A stretch of DNA of 64,000 bases from Deferribacteres bacterium (GTDB taxonomy: Bacteria > Zhuqueibacterota > Zhuqueibacteria > Zhuqueibacterales > Geothermadaptataceae). A program made the translations under genes and the position numbers. Under the pieces are notes generated by a model. It saw nothing but the letters and a program-made list of their open reading frames with translations, was not told the DNA's origin and did not search any database. Below, piece by piece: positions 1-9,056 of this stretch. The stretch lies in NCBI GenBank assembly GCA_020633675.1, contig JACKDE010000001.1:868001-932000 (forward strand), written 5' to 3'. Each line of letters begins with the position of its first letter. Within the stretch, counting starts at the first letter, position 1.

Positions 1-426
1 CTTTCGGAATCTGTCGACGGACGTTTTTGGAGCAAAATGGATTTTGGCTCGCGGCCAAAGGATACGCTGGACCTCGTTACTCTTATTAAAATAGTAGAAG
101 ACAATGGCGTTTTCCAAATGGATTTCGATATAACCGGCGCAGAAAATGTTGAGGTGACGCTGGAATTATGTTTTCGAGAAGGAGGGGTGCTGCAAGGTGT
201 GACCCAGGGCCGCAACGACGATGAGTACTTTCTGGAAAGCGGACAAGCAAAATATATTTCCGGCAGCGATTCGATCGAAATTGGTCCCGGAAAATTTGCG
301 CATGATAATGTAAGCCGAATGGATGGTGAGGTCTACTCGACTCATTTTGGTTCGATCAAAGGCAAGGGAATGCACCTTTATATTACTGGCCTGGTTCCCT
401 TTGTCCACTCCATAACTATAAAGTGA
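1..426 (+). CDS. C-terminal part of an unidentified protein (cut by window edge)
   Basis: The reading frame is open from base 1 (first codons read LSESVDGRFWSK) and ends at TGA 424-426, so the ATG at 37 is internal and the gene begins upstream of the window. The 141 visible residues look like a beta-rich C-terminal domain: alternating hydrophobic strands, a stretch resembling VEVTLELCFREGG, and an end at LVPFVHSITIK. There is no T9SS sorting domain and no membrane segment. A carbohydrate-active or lyase-type C-terminal beta-sandwich is possible, but I do not recognise the family with confidence. Confidence 0.7.
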   Translation, partial: LSESVDGRFWSKMDFGSRPKDTLDLVTLIKIVEDNGVFQMDFDITGAENVEVTLELCFREGGVLQGVTQGRNDDEYFLESGQAKYISGSDSIEIGPGKFAHDNVSRMDGEVYSTHFGSIKGKGMHLYITGLVPFVHSITIK

Positions 427-1329
427 TGACCATTTGCCTCTGCTGTCATTACAGGAAAAAGCAACGTTTGAAAGAAATGGGCTTTGCATGGCACGATTTC
501 GAGAGCCTGTTTTGCTTGTGGAATTGATTTATCTAAGTTGAATAGGTTTAATACGTTACTACTTTTTCTCTGAAGGAGAAAGTGACATACTGCGCTGTTG
601 AAATGCCTTTATGGAATTGCATCCAAAAGTGCGATTTTTTTTAGCAAAACGTGCAAAGAAATTCAGGTGAGAAAAAATTAAATAATTCGTCATATTTTTT
701 TAAGTATGTTAATCTGCAATTCATATATTTAAAGTCGTTAGCTTAAACGACATAAATGTGCCCTTCTTTTAAAGCTGCTGCCTAATCGTTCATGAATTGT
801 CACAAAGGCATGATTTTGATAAATTCTGGGGACATTTTGCTGCACTGCAAAACGTGCAAGAGACGTTGATCGCATAAATCGTCGCATCAAAATGATGTTC
901 AACTGGTAACATAAATTTGCATTTGTGACTTAAGGCTTATTGCTCCCTTGAAACTCGGATTTTAAATAGAAACAGCTCCCAGGCAAACCAACTTGCCGAT
1001 GCAGTTACTCGCGAATTGCGAAATGGTTCATTAGAAAAAATGATAATGACTGAGCTGAATTTTAGCCTTGATCGATCGAATCCGGGTACCATTTTTCTTC
1101 ATGATTTTTAAATACAGATTGGTTGACTGTCTGACCAGGAAAAGTTATCCCTGGCAGGCATAATCCATCATCTTTTTGATCGGCTCGAATGCCGGGTAAC
1201 ACATTTCCTGCTTGCTGCTGGTCATGCGAGACGAATTCGGCAAGGATGAGCCTGGATAAAAGCGCCGTCTTTTTATGCAGAGCGAAAGGTCTTAAAAAGG
1301 TTATGAATAATTGCGAGGAGGTAGTGAAA
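427..1329. other. AT-rich noncoding gap before the TonB receptor
   Basis: About 900 bases with no convincing coding frame. The stretch is AT-rich, especially 620-740, and probably carries the promoter region of the TonB-dependent receptor. The only structure I see is a 13-base direct repeat, GCAAAACGTGCAA, at 644-656 and 847-859. No tRNA or riboswitch fold was recognised. Confidence 0.5.
644..859. promoter_or_regulatory. Pair of 13-bp direct repeats GCAAAACGTGCAA
   Basis: Identical 13-mers lie at 644-656 and 847-859, about 200 bp apart, inside the noncoding region upstream of the receptor gene. Each has a TGCA/TGCA-like dyad around AAACG. They could be operator half-sites for a regulator of the receptor, but this is inferred from position and repetition only. 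Confidence 0.25.
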
Positions 1330-4296
1330 ATGGACCGCACAAGAATAGTTCTCGTTCTCATGTTGCTCTTGTTTCCACTTGGCCATATTTATGCCCAGGG
1401 CAGTGGAAGAATATCGGGTGTTGTTAGAGACAAAGCGACTGGCGATCCGCTGCCTGGTGCGAATGTCTTTCTGGAAGGGACGAGTATAGGTACCGCCACC
1501 GATGCGGAGGGAACATACAAAATTCAGAGAGTTCCTGCGGGCTCCTTTGTTATCATTGTAAAATACATTGGCTATAAAGATGCCAAGCAGAATGTGTTGG
1601 TGTCCGGTGGCAATATCGATCTTGATATCCAATTGGAATATGAAACGCTCGAAGGTGAGAGTGTAGAAATTACGGCTCAGGCCGAAGGCCAGATTGCCGC
1701 GGTGAACTTGCAGATTTCATCTGAGACGATTAAGAATGTCGTCGCTGCGGATCGCATTCAGGACATTCCGGATGTCAATGCCGCCGAGTCGGTTGCCCGC
1801 CTTCCCGGAATCTCTTTGGTCAGGAGCGGTGGTGAAGGACAAAAGGTCACGATCCGCGGTATGTCGCCGAAATTTAATGTCATGCAAGTCAACGGCGTTC
1901 GCATGCGGTCAACCGACCGGGATGACCGAAGCGTGGATCTCAATATGATTACACCAAACGTGTTGTCCGGAATTGAAGTCACCAAAGCCCTGACAGCGGA
2001 TATGGATGCTGACGCGGTGGGTGGCACCGTCAACCTCAAGATTGGCAAAGCCGCTCCGGGCTTTCACAGCAATCTCTCTTTGCAAGACGGCTATGGTTCT
2101 TTGGCAAGTACGTATGGCAATTACAGAGCTACCGGTCTGGTCAGCAATCGATTTCTCAATGATAAGTTAGGTGTTCAGGTTTCAGGCTATCTGGACAATG
2201 TCAACCGAAGCTCAGATATCATCAGCGCCAGCTATGCCATAAATGAAGACTATAGCGCAGTGAGAGATAACGTCGGTCTAAGACCGATCGATCTCAGCGG
2301 AGTCGTCATTCGTGATCTGGTTACAGATAGAAAGAGACTTGGTGGTGGATTGATTTTCGATTACCAGTTTTCAAGCGGTTCTTTGGTTTTTAACAACTTT
2401 ATCAGCAACCTTTCTGAAGATCAGACCGAGGTGCAGAATTCTCTTGGCTTGGCGGGAAGGGCGTTTACTGCGAACGGTGCGGTGCGGGAGATCAGCAATA
2501 CGGTGATCAACAATGCGCTCCAGGGAGAATTCGATTTTTCCGGAGTCGGGATGGACTTCTCGATCTCTAATTCGCGCTCGAAACAGTACCGGCCCGGTGA
2601 TTTGACCATGCGTATCGGTACTGAGCAAAACCAGAGTGGTTTTTCCACGCCCAATATTTCAGATCCGTTAACGGCAACGCCGATCGAGATATTAAGAGAC
2701 GCCAAGGTTATCGATGCGTTGAGAGTGCAAACGATCAATACCCTTGAGCGTGATGTTGTCGAGTCTGCCCAGGAAGCGGTTGTCAATTTTGAGATACCCT
2801 ACAATTTTACCAATTTCCTTTCCGGCAAACTCAAGTTCGGCGGCAAATATGTCAGCAACAAGCGGGACAATGATGAAACGCAACACTATAACACACCGGA
2901 CAGAACCTTCACCGGTGAACGCTTTGTTGCAGCAATGCAAGACTCGCTTTGGCCGGATCTTGGATTGGAAAACATTGATCAAAATTTGGGTATTCGGGCT
3001 TTTCTGTTTGAAGATCCAAATTATGATGTTGGCGATTTCCTTTCCGAAGAAGGAGGCGTCGGCTTCTTTTACACGCCTGATATCTGGAAAATGCAGCATT
3101 TTGAAGACCTGGCGAATGGCACGACATTTTATGTAAACGGCATTCCCTATAATGCCTATCCAATGGCCTACAGGGAATCGTCTCAATACGATTATAGTTA
3201 CAAAAGAAGGCTGTCCGCGTTTTACGCACTGACCGATTTGAAGGTTGGCAATTTCATCACGCTCGTACCGGGCATTCGGTACGAAAAATATGATGTCGAT
3301 TACACTGCTTTTTATACAAACCGGTTCGGACCGAATCCCGAGGACTATCGCACCCAGGAGATCAATGTTGATTCGATCAATGTGATTGAAGGCAAAAACT
3401 GGTTTCCACAAATGCATTTGCGCGTTAAGCCGACAAACTGGTTCGATGTGCGCCTGGCAAGAACGGAAAGTATTATCTATCCGGATTACCGATCGATTTC
3501 CCCATACCGGTATTTTGATTCCTACGCTGCTCCCACTTTGACTTTGGGCAATCCATATCTTCAACCCGCACTGTCGCGAAATTATGACATCTACGCTTCC
3601 GTTTACAACAACCATATCGGCTTGCTGACCGCCGGATATTTTTATAAAGAGGTCGACAATCTAATTGTTCAGACGAGCTTTAAAACCAAAGACCGCGAGA
3701 AAATCAATAATTTGTTCCCGCTGTCCTCAGCGCAAGATACCGATATCACCACTTGGATGAATTTAGACGCCACCTCTGAAGTCAAGGGCTTTGAATTGGA
3801 CTGGCAAACGCATTTCTGGTATCTTCCTTCACCGCTCAAAGGCATGGTTTTCAATATCAATTACACACACATTACCTCTGAAACGTCGTATCCGTTTCAA
3901 ACGGCTGTGAGACAAGGAACAGGTCCATTCGCCAGACTCGTGTTTGTTGATTCATCAAGAGTGGGGCGGATGCCCGACCAACCTAACGATATCCTGAATG
4001 CCACACTGGGCTATGATATTGGCGGTTTTTCTGCACGCTTGTCGTTTGTCTATCAGGATAATGTGTTGGGATCCGCAAATCGTACCTATGAAGAGCTTGA
4101 TTCCTACACCGACGCTTATTACCGTTGGGATTTCACCGCTTACCAAAAATTGCCGTTTAAAGGCGCCAGATTGTTTTTTAATCTGAACAATATCAGCAAT
4201 AGTTCCGATCGGCGGTTTGTCAGCGTGTTGAGAAAATTATCATCTGATAACTTTTATGGCCGAACGGCAGATATTGGTATTCGATACCAGTTTTAA
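1330..4296 (+). CDS. TonB-dependent outer-membrane receptor with N-terminal carboxypeptidase-regulatory-like domain
   Basis: A 988-residue outer-membrane protein for energised uptake of a large or scarce ligand, driven by TonB-ExbBD. The start at 1330 follows GAGGAGG (1315-1321) with 8-nt spacing and opens a signal peptide (MDRTRIVLVLMLLLFPLG...AQG); earlier in-frame codons lack this. Residues about 25-105 form a CarboxypepD_reg-like beta-sandwich (GVVRDKATGDPLPGANVFL), as in SusC-type receptors. A plug domain follows (DIPDVNAAESVARLPGISL, then VTIRGMSPKFN), then a long beta-barrel ending in an aromatic residue (GIRYQF). The plug and barrel resemble the Caulobacter-type TonB receptor family. 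No SusD partner is visible; the next gene encodes a T9SS-exported beta-helix protein, so substrate capture may involve that. The ligand is unknown. Confidence 0.93.
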   Translation: MDRTRIVLVLMLLLFPLGHIYAQGSGRISGVVRDKATGDPLPGANVFLEGTSIGTATDAEGTYKIQRVPAGSFVIIVKYIGYKDAKQNVLVSGGNIDLDIQLEYETLEGESVEITAQAEGQIAAVNLQISSETIKNVVAADRIQDIPDVNAAESVARLPGISLVRSGGEGQKVTIRGMSPKFNVMQVNGVRMRSTDRDDRSVDLNMITPNVLSGIEVTKALTADMDADAVGGTVNLKIGKAAPGFHSNLSLQDGYGSLASTYGNYRATGLVSNRFLNDKLGVQVSGYLDNVNRSSDIISASYAINEDYSAVRDNVGLRPIDLSGVVIRDLVTDRKRLGGGLIFDYQFSSGSLVFNNFISNLSEDQTEVQNSLGLAGRAFTANGAVREISNTVINNALQGEFDFSGVGMDFSISNSRSKQYRPGDLTMRIGTEQNQSGFSTPNISDPLTATPIEILRDAKVIDALRVQTINTLERDVVESAQEAVVNFEIPYNFTNFLSGKLKFGGKYVSNKRDNDETQHYNTPDRTFTGERFVAAMQDSLWPDLGLENIDQNLGIRAFLFEDPNYDVGDFLSEEGGVGFFYTPDIWKMQHFEDLANGTTFYVNGIPYNAYPMAYRESSQYDYSYKRRLSAFYALTDLKVGNFITLVPGIRYEKYDVDYTAFYTNRFGPNPEDYRTQEINVDSINVIEGKNWFPQMHLRVKPTNWFDVRLARTESIIYPDYRSISPYRYFDSYAAPTLTLGNPYLQPALSRNYDIYASVYNNHIGLLTAGYFYKEVDNLIVQTSFKTKDREKINNLFPLSSAQDTDITTWMNLDATSEVKGFELDWQTHFWYLPSPLKGMVFNINYTHITSETSYPFQTAVRQGTGPFARLVFVDSSRVGRMPDQPNDILNATLGYDIGGFSARLSFVYQDNVLGSANRTYEELDSYTDAYYRWDFTAYQKLPFKGARLFFNLNNISNSSDRRFVSVLRKLSSDNFYGRTADIGIRYQF

Positions 4297-4434
4297 TTAG
4301 CAAACATATATACGTCTTTTCATTCAAGTTTGAAGCACAAGGGAGGTGATACGAGTCTTATCTAAACGTTTGGTTTTGTGATATCACAAAGCAACAGTTA
4401 TCAAATCTTACTCACTAAAAGGAGAACACGTACT

Positions 4435-6165
4435 ATGGCAAGAAGGTTAACAATTATTTTTCTTTTATTCGTTGGACTTGGCTCAACTGCGACAGCCCAG
4501 ACGACCTTGACCGACCTCGATTTCGTCAACAACCAGATTACCGGGCCTGGTGTCTACCTTGTTGAAAGCGGCAAAGCCTATGCTTTTGACGGACAGATTG
4601 ACTTAACTTTTGAAATCACCATTCAAGGGCCGGATGATGGCTGGATTTATGAACAAACCAGCCCACCAGTATTGGTCAATACACCGGGTTCTGATGGCGC
4701 TGCAAGAAATTTCCTTCAGTTGCAAGCTGGTGGTATTTTAACACTCAAGAACCTCGTCATCAGCGGCCGTGCGAGCAACGATGCCGTTAGCGGACAGTTT
4801 GTTGGCAACACTGCTGGCAGTGGCTATACTGCCGACAACGTTGCCTTTGTCGACTGGCAGAGCTTTGCTTTCAGAAATCAGGGGAAAAACCTGGATATCA
4901 GTATTACGAATTGTGTTTTCATTAATGGTATGGGGCTGGGTTGGTCTCCCTGGGGAGGATTTCCGATGCGTATGGACGTCGCCGGTGAAAATGTGACCAT
5001 CGAAAACAACACAGTCGTGAATTCCGGTCGATTGCTCGGCAACAGCGGTCCCTGGTTTAATGCCAGACTGCATGAAATTCACAACACCTACATGAATTCC
5101 ATGAAGGCTGGCCACGAACAGCGTGCCTTTGAAAATATTCAGGCAAATAACATCTATTACAACTTCGATTTCCTCGGCAGAAAGACCACGGATAACACCT
5201 ACGATGCCCACTGGACAACATGGAATTATTATTCCGATGTCGTTGGCAAACTCGACTCGGTTTCGCTGTACCTGGGTCAAAATTTGTTTTACCGCCAGCA
5301 GGAGATCATCAACTGGTTTGAAACGGCTGGACCTGATTCAACTCCTGCACGCGTGCCGGGATTGCTATGGGAACATGCTTCAGTGGATTCATTTATTACC
5401 AATGATGATGATTATACCATCGGCACAAACTATGGTGGGCCTCCGTACGGCGATAGCGAAACGAACCCGGGCTTTGCGGTGCCGCCGAGCAACCTTGCAA
5501 AACAAGTCGAATTTTTGGGCGGTTATTGGGACACAACACTGAGACCAGGGGATCAAAACACCGAATGGATTGATTGGCGTGTGCCATCGCCTGTAACATG
5601 GGATGCGGGAACGGGTTTACCTGTACTGAACTGGCCACCAGCATTTGATTTGAGCTACACAAATCCAAACTTGCTAACAGCCGGTACCGATGGCTTGCCT
5701 TTGGGCGATTTGAATTGGTTCCCGGAAGCAAAGGCAGACTACCTGGCTAACCGGGATCAATATATTGCCGCTTTGAGAGATTCAATCACGAATGCAAAAG
5801 CTGTTTATGTCCCGGGCTCACCAACGCCATTTCTTCCTGGCCGCATTACTTCGGTCGAAGAATCTTTTGAAAGCATCCTGCCATCTGATTTCAGCCTGGA
5901 ACAAAACTATCCCAATCCATTCAACCCGACCACCAATATCGTCTATAACCTGACACAGGTTTCCGATGTCAAGCTGACGGTTTACAGCTTGCTCGGCCAG
6001 CGCGTCTCAGTCCTGATCGATAGCGAGATGAAGCCGGCAGGCAAGCACACCGTGAAGTGGGATGGTCGCGACGATTCGGGCAAACTTGTACCATCCGGCG
6101 TGTATATTTACAAAATTGAAGTCGGTGATATTGCCCAAACCAAAAAGATGCTGCTGATGAAATAA
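4435..6165 (+). CDS. Secreted beta-helix-like protein with T9SS C-terminal sorting domain
   Basis: A 576-residue exported protein. The ATG at 4435 follows AAAAGGAG (4417-4424) and begins a signal peptide (MARRLTIIFLLFVGLGSTATAQ); a longer frame upstream has no supporting signal. The central part has repetitive short beta-strand and Asn-rich turns (TADNVAFVDWQ, ITNCVFINGMG, VTIENNTVVNSG, IQANNIYYNF), typical of right-handed parallel beta-helix proteins such as pectate-lyase-like folds. The last ~90 residues are a type A T9SS sorting domain: FSLEQNYPNPFNPTTNI, then a strand-rich segment ending YKIEVGD...KKMLLMK. The protein should be secreted through the outer membrane and possibly anchored. 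It lies 138 bp after the receptor and may be co-transcribed with it. No catalytic residues can be assigned, so polysaccharide binding or cleavage is inference. Confidence 0.88.
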   Translation: MARRLTIIFLLFVGLGSTATAQTTLTDLDFVNNQITGPGVYLVESGKAYAFDGQIDLTFEITIQGPDDGWIYEQTSPPVLVNTPGSDGAARNFLQLQAGGILTLKNLVISGRASNDAVSGQFVGNTAGSGYTADNVAFVDWQSFAFRNQGKNLDISITNCVFINGMGLGWSPWGGFPMRMDVAGENVTIENNTVVNSGRLLGNSGPWFNARLHEIHNTYMNSMKAGHEQRAFENIQANNIYYNFDFLGRKTTDNTYDAHWTTWNYYSDVVGKLDSVSLYLGQNLFYRQQEIINWFETAGPDSTPARVPGLLWEHASVDSFITNDDDYTIGTNYGGPPYGDSETNPGFAVPPSNLAKQVEFLGGYWDTTLRPGDQNTEWIDWRVPSPVTWDAGTGLPVLNWPPAFDLSYTNPNLLTAGTDGLPLGDLNWFPEAKADYLANRDQYIAALRDSITNAKAVYVPGSPTPFLPGRITSVEESFESILPSDFSLEQNYPNPFNPTTNIVYNLTQVSDVKLTVYSLLGQRVSVLIDSEMKPAGKHTVKWDGRDDSGKLVPSGVYIYKIEVGDIAQTKKMLLMK

Positions 6166-6190
6166 TCAGAATCATCTTATTTCTGAGCTT

Positions 6191-6223
6191 AAAAAGCCCG
6201 GGCCAATGGTTCGGGCTTTTTTT
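6191..6223 (+). terminator. Rho-independent terminator after the beta-helix gene
   Basis: A perfect 10-bp inverted repeat (AAAAAGCCCG at 6191-6200, CGGGCTTTTT at 6212-6221) closes a short loop and is followed by more T. It lies 25 bases after the stop of the T9SS beta-helix gene and ends the receptor/beta-helix unit. Confidence 0.85.
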
Positions 6224-6430
6224 ATGGATGATCAAGATCTTTTTGGAGCAAATAGGATGCAGTCATGGAATTGCCGGCACTTTGCCGGATCTATTGGCGG
6301 GATTCAAGTAGGGAAGTCCTGTTTCGACTTAGCTCAATACTCTCACGGCTTAAGCGATGTAGATGTTGATGTGATTTCGGCCGGGGATGATGTTGCAAAG
6401 AAATAGTACTATTTTACAATCCGCTTGCTG

Positions 6431-8221
6431 CTATTCAGATCGGCCAGCGGTCAACACCTCATAACGGCCGGTTCCTTCAAGCACTTGGAGTTCCTGGTTG
6501 CCTTGCAGGTCAAGCAAGACATCCGTTTGGCCGCCAGGCCAGTACACCAGCAAAGAGTCAACTTGCGTGTTTTTTCCCAGCCCAAACGAAGCGACTTTCT
6601 CAGATTGGGAAAGATAACTTGAGCCGGTTCGTATGCGTCGGTACATTCTCTTTTTTCCAACAACCGCAATGATTTGCGAACCAATACCTTCGGTGTTTGA
6701 TGCCTTGCCTTCAAGCTGCACCCTTAAATAGTTGGCGCCACTGAGTTCGTTGCGCCACAGGTGTGCCGGGCCACCATTTTCAGTGATCAACACATCCAAA
6801 TCGCCATCGCGATCATAATCGCCAATGCTGGCGCCTCTGGCCACCATCATTTGTTCAAACACGCTGCCGGGAGCAGCTTGTGCGAGGGAAAAGACGCCAT
6901 CGCCTCGATTCACGAAAAGCTGTGACTTTTGTCGAAAGGTTGAGCCGTCCAATGAAGGCCGAATCGCCCAGATATGCCCATTTGCTGCCAGCATATCCAA
7001 ATCGCCATCATATTCTACATCGAACAGAACGAGGCCGAATGTCAGGCTGTAAAAACTGGAATGGCCAATTTTTGACATAGCAGCCCGGTCAACAAAAAGA
7101 CCATCACTGTTATGCCGGTAGACACCAATCATCTCACTGGAGAAATTGCCGATAAGGACGGATTCCTGCCCCGAATCGTCGAGTACACCTGTGTCAATAC
7201 CCATTCCCGCTCGTGCTTCGCCCCGATCGCCGAACGCGATGCCACTCATTTTCCCGATTTCTACAAACGTGCCGTCGCCCTTGTTTTTGTAGAGTTGATC
7301 GGGCTCGGCATCATTGGCGATCACGATATCCGGCCACCCATCACGATTGTAGTCAAATTCGGCGACGCCAAGGGACTTTCCGGGAACGGAGAGAAAGCCA
7401 GCGGCCTCTGTTTCGTCGGCAAAAGTTCCATCGCCATTGTTACGATAAAAGCGGCCAGCGATGCCCTGAAATTCATTAGGAGGGCAATACGCCTTTTGAC
7501 CAAATTGTTTTTCCAGTTTTTCGGATTGCCCGGTAACCGGCATCACGACACCCTGAACCGAACAAAAGATATCCTTTTCCGGCGCCCAGTCAGCATAATT
7601 TGCAACATAAAGATCGAGATCGCCATCGCGGTCTGCGTCAAAAAATAGCGATGAACTGCTCCAGGCCGATTGATCTGAAACGCCGGAAGCCTCGCCAACG
7701 CTGGAAAATGTGCCGCCATCATTGCGGAACAGGTAATTTCGCCGCAAGGTCGATAAAAACAAATCTTCATCGCCATCATTATCATAATCAGCTGCTGCAA
7801 TTCCATGTCCATACGCCTGGACATCGGATAGACCGACTTCGTCTGTGACTTCGGAGAAGGTGCCATCGCGATTGTTCTTGTAGAGCCGGAGAGCTTTGAC
7901 AAAGTGTTCCGGGTCCGGATCGATTGGACCGCCGCCGACCAGAAGAATGTCCAGCCAATTATCGCCATTATAATCGATAAAACCTCCACCTGATCCAAAC
8001 ATTTCAGGAAAATAGACTTTCCCTCTGGCGCCATTGTCATGACGAAATTCCGCAAGTCCGGCTTCGGCGGTCGCATCGATAAAGGCAGGCAGCCCCGCGG
8101 ATTGATCGCTGTTTGCCCCGGGCTTGTCGTTGGAGGCTTTTTGACTGTCATCGCAAGCGAAGAATAGAGACGTAAGCAGAATAGATAAATAGAAAAAACG
8201 TCGGCGTGTTGACAAAACCAT
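6431..8221 (-). CDS. CRTAC1-like lipoprotein: FG-GAP/VCBS propeller with ASPIC/UnbV domain
   Basis: About 596 residues. The N-terminus has a lipoprotein signal with lipobox LFFAC, so it is probably outer-membrane or surface anchored. At least six FG-GAP/VCBS calcium-binding repeats are visible (DYNGDNWLDILL, DYDNDGDEDLFLS, DADRDGDLDLYV, DYNRDGWPDIVI, DVEYDGDLDML, DYDRDGDLDVLI), forming an integrin-like propeller. The C-terminus is an ASPIC/UnbV domain (GIGSQIIAVVGKKR ... YWPGGQTDVL). The start chosen is ATG 8221 with GAGGAA about 11 nt upstream on the minus strand; a TTG six codons earlier is less likely. Such proteins are common beside TonB receptors in FCB genomes, and a role in extracellular binding or adhesion is inferred. 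It converges on the beta-helix gene. Confidence 0.9.
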   Translation of the reverse strand: MVLSTRRRFFYLSILLTSLFFACDDSQKASNDKPGANSDQSAGLPAFIDATAEAGLAEFRHDNGARGKVYFPEMFGSGGGFIDYNGDNWLDILLVGGGPIDPDPEHFVKALRLYKNNRDGTFSEVTDEVGLSDVQAYGHGIAAADYDNDGDEDLFLSTLRRNYLFRNDGGTFSSVGEASGVSDQSAWSSSSLFFDADRDGDLDLYVANYADWAPEKDIFCSVQGVVMPVTGQSEKLEKQFGQKAYCPPNEFQGIAGRFYRNNGDGTFADETEAAGFLSVPGKSLGVAEFDYNRDGWPDIVIANDAEPDQLYKNKGDGTFVEIGKMSGIAFGDRGEARAGMGIDTGVLDDSGQESVLIGNFSSEMIGVYRHNSDGLFVDRAAMSKIGHSSFYSLTFGLVLFDVEYDGDLDMLAANGHIWAIRPSLDGSTFRQKSQLFVNRGDGVFSLAQAAPGSVFEQMMVARGASIGDYDRDGDLDVLITENGGPAHLWRNELSGANYLRVQLEGKASNTEGIGSQIIAVVGKKRMYRRIRTGSSYLSQSEKVASFGLGKNTQVDSLLVYWPGGQTDVLLDLQGNQELQVLEGTGRYEVLTAGRSE

Positions 8222-9056
8222 TGAAAGGGTGTTCCTCAATTTAAATAATTGCTAATTAAGCGGTTATCGAATACAAATTAGGAGCTTGAGCAGAATACAG
8301 GGCTCGCGGGATGCATCGCCAATCTTCCGGATTGAATTATTGGGCAAGCCAGGACAAGCTGTCAAAGTCTGTTTGAGTGCGAGTCGCCATGAAAGACTTT
8401 ATTCCGATTGCTCCAAACGCGCTGGCTTCCTTCACACATTGTTGTCACTAAAGATGAGGTCGCAACTCGATGAATATACAAATCAGTGCATGACGATGCA
8501 ATACCAATAGGACTGACCATCCGAAAGCAGGCTGCCCGCAGCAAGAATGAGCAGGTTTCTGACATTTGAGCTCTGTTTTGCGTTCGGCTTTGCGAAAACA
8601 GGCTGAGCTGTATTCAAAATATGGTTGTGAAGAAATCGCAATTTCCCATGTAAAAATTACATCGCTGAAAAATGCATCGGCGTTTTGCAACCTGAATTGC
8701 TTTAATCCGTCCCGGCGTATTGTTGGTGGGAGAGCTGCGAATCTTCTCTACCACTTCCCTAAACGAGCTGCCCTGTAGGTGTGCTTTTTTGAGCGTGCGA
8801 TCAGGTCGACGGTTTCATCAATGACCATTCTCTAAAAAAATGAAAAATGCTGCTGATGGCGAGAATTTATCCACCGAGGCTTTCTCAGATTTGCTCTGAT
8901 AAAATTTTTTGGCCTGTACTTTGCCTGATACCGACCATGTTGTTTAAGGAATGCAATTTTTGCAGACCTTGTGGCATGTGAGATATCTCAACCCTATCAA
9001 TTCCCTTTGTGACTTGCGGGCTGCATCAGTGTTTCAAACAGGAGGAGTACGGATTT
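8222..9056. other. Noncoding gap
   Basis: About 830 bases without a supportable gene. Short open frames here have no ribosome binding site, no family resemblance and overlap in several frames. The region should contain the divergent promoters of the CRTAC1-like lipoprotein and the membrane protein gene at 9057. A GCAAC-N17-GTC match occurs at 8687-8711, but without the extended context seen at 58.5 kb. Confidence 0.5.

Noticed and set aside
6206..6406. Plus-strand frame ending in LSDVDVDVISAGDDVAKK, reminiscent of an FG-GAP repeat
   Set aside because: Overlaps the terminator at 6191-6223, has no ribosome binding site and only one motif-like stretch; too little to call even a remnant gene.
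8687..8711. GCAAC-N17-GTC match resembling the ECF promoters at 58.5 kb
   Set aside because: The extended GAATCT context is missing, it is 350 bp from the next start, and about two such 8-base matches are expected by chance in 64 kb on two strands.
8286..8778. Several 67-80-codon frames in the gap 8222-9056
   Set aside because: They overlap each other on both strands, lack ribosome binding sites and show no protein-like composition or family features.
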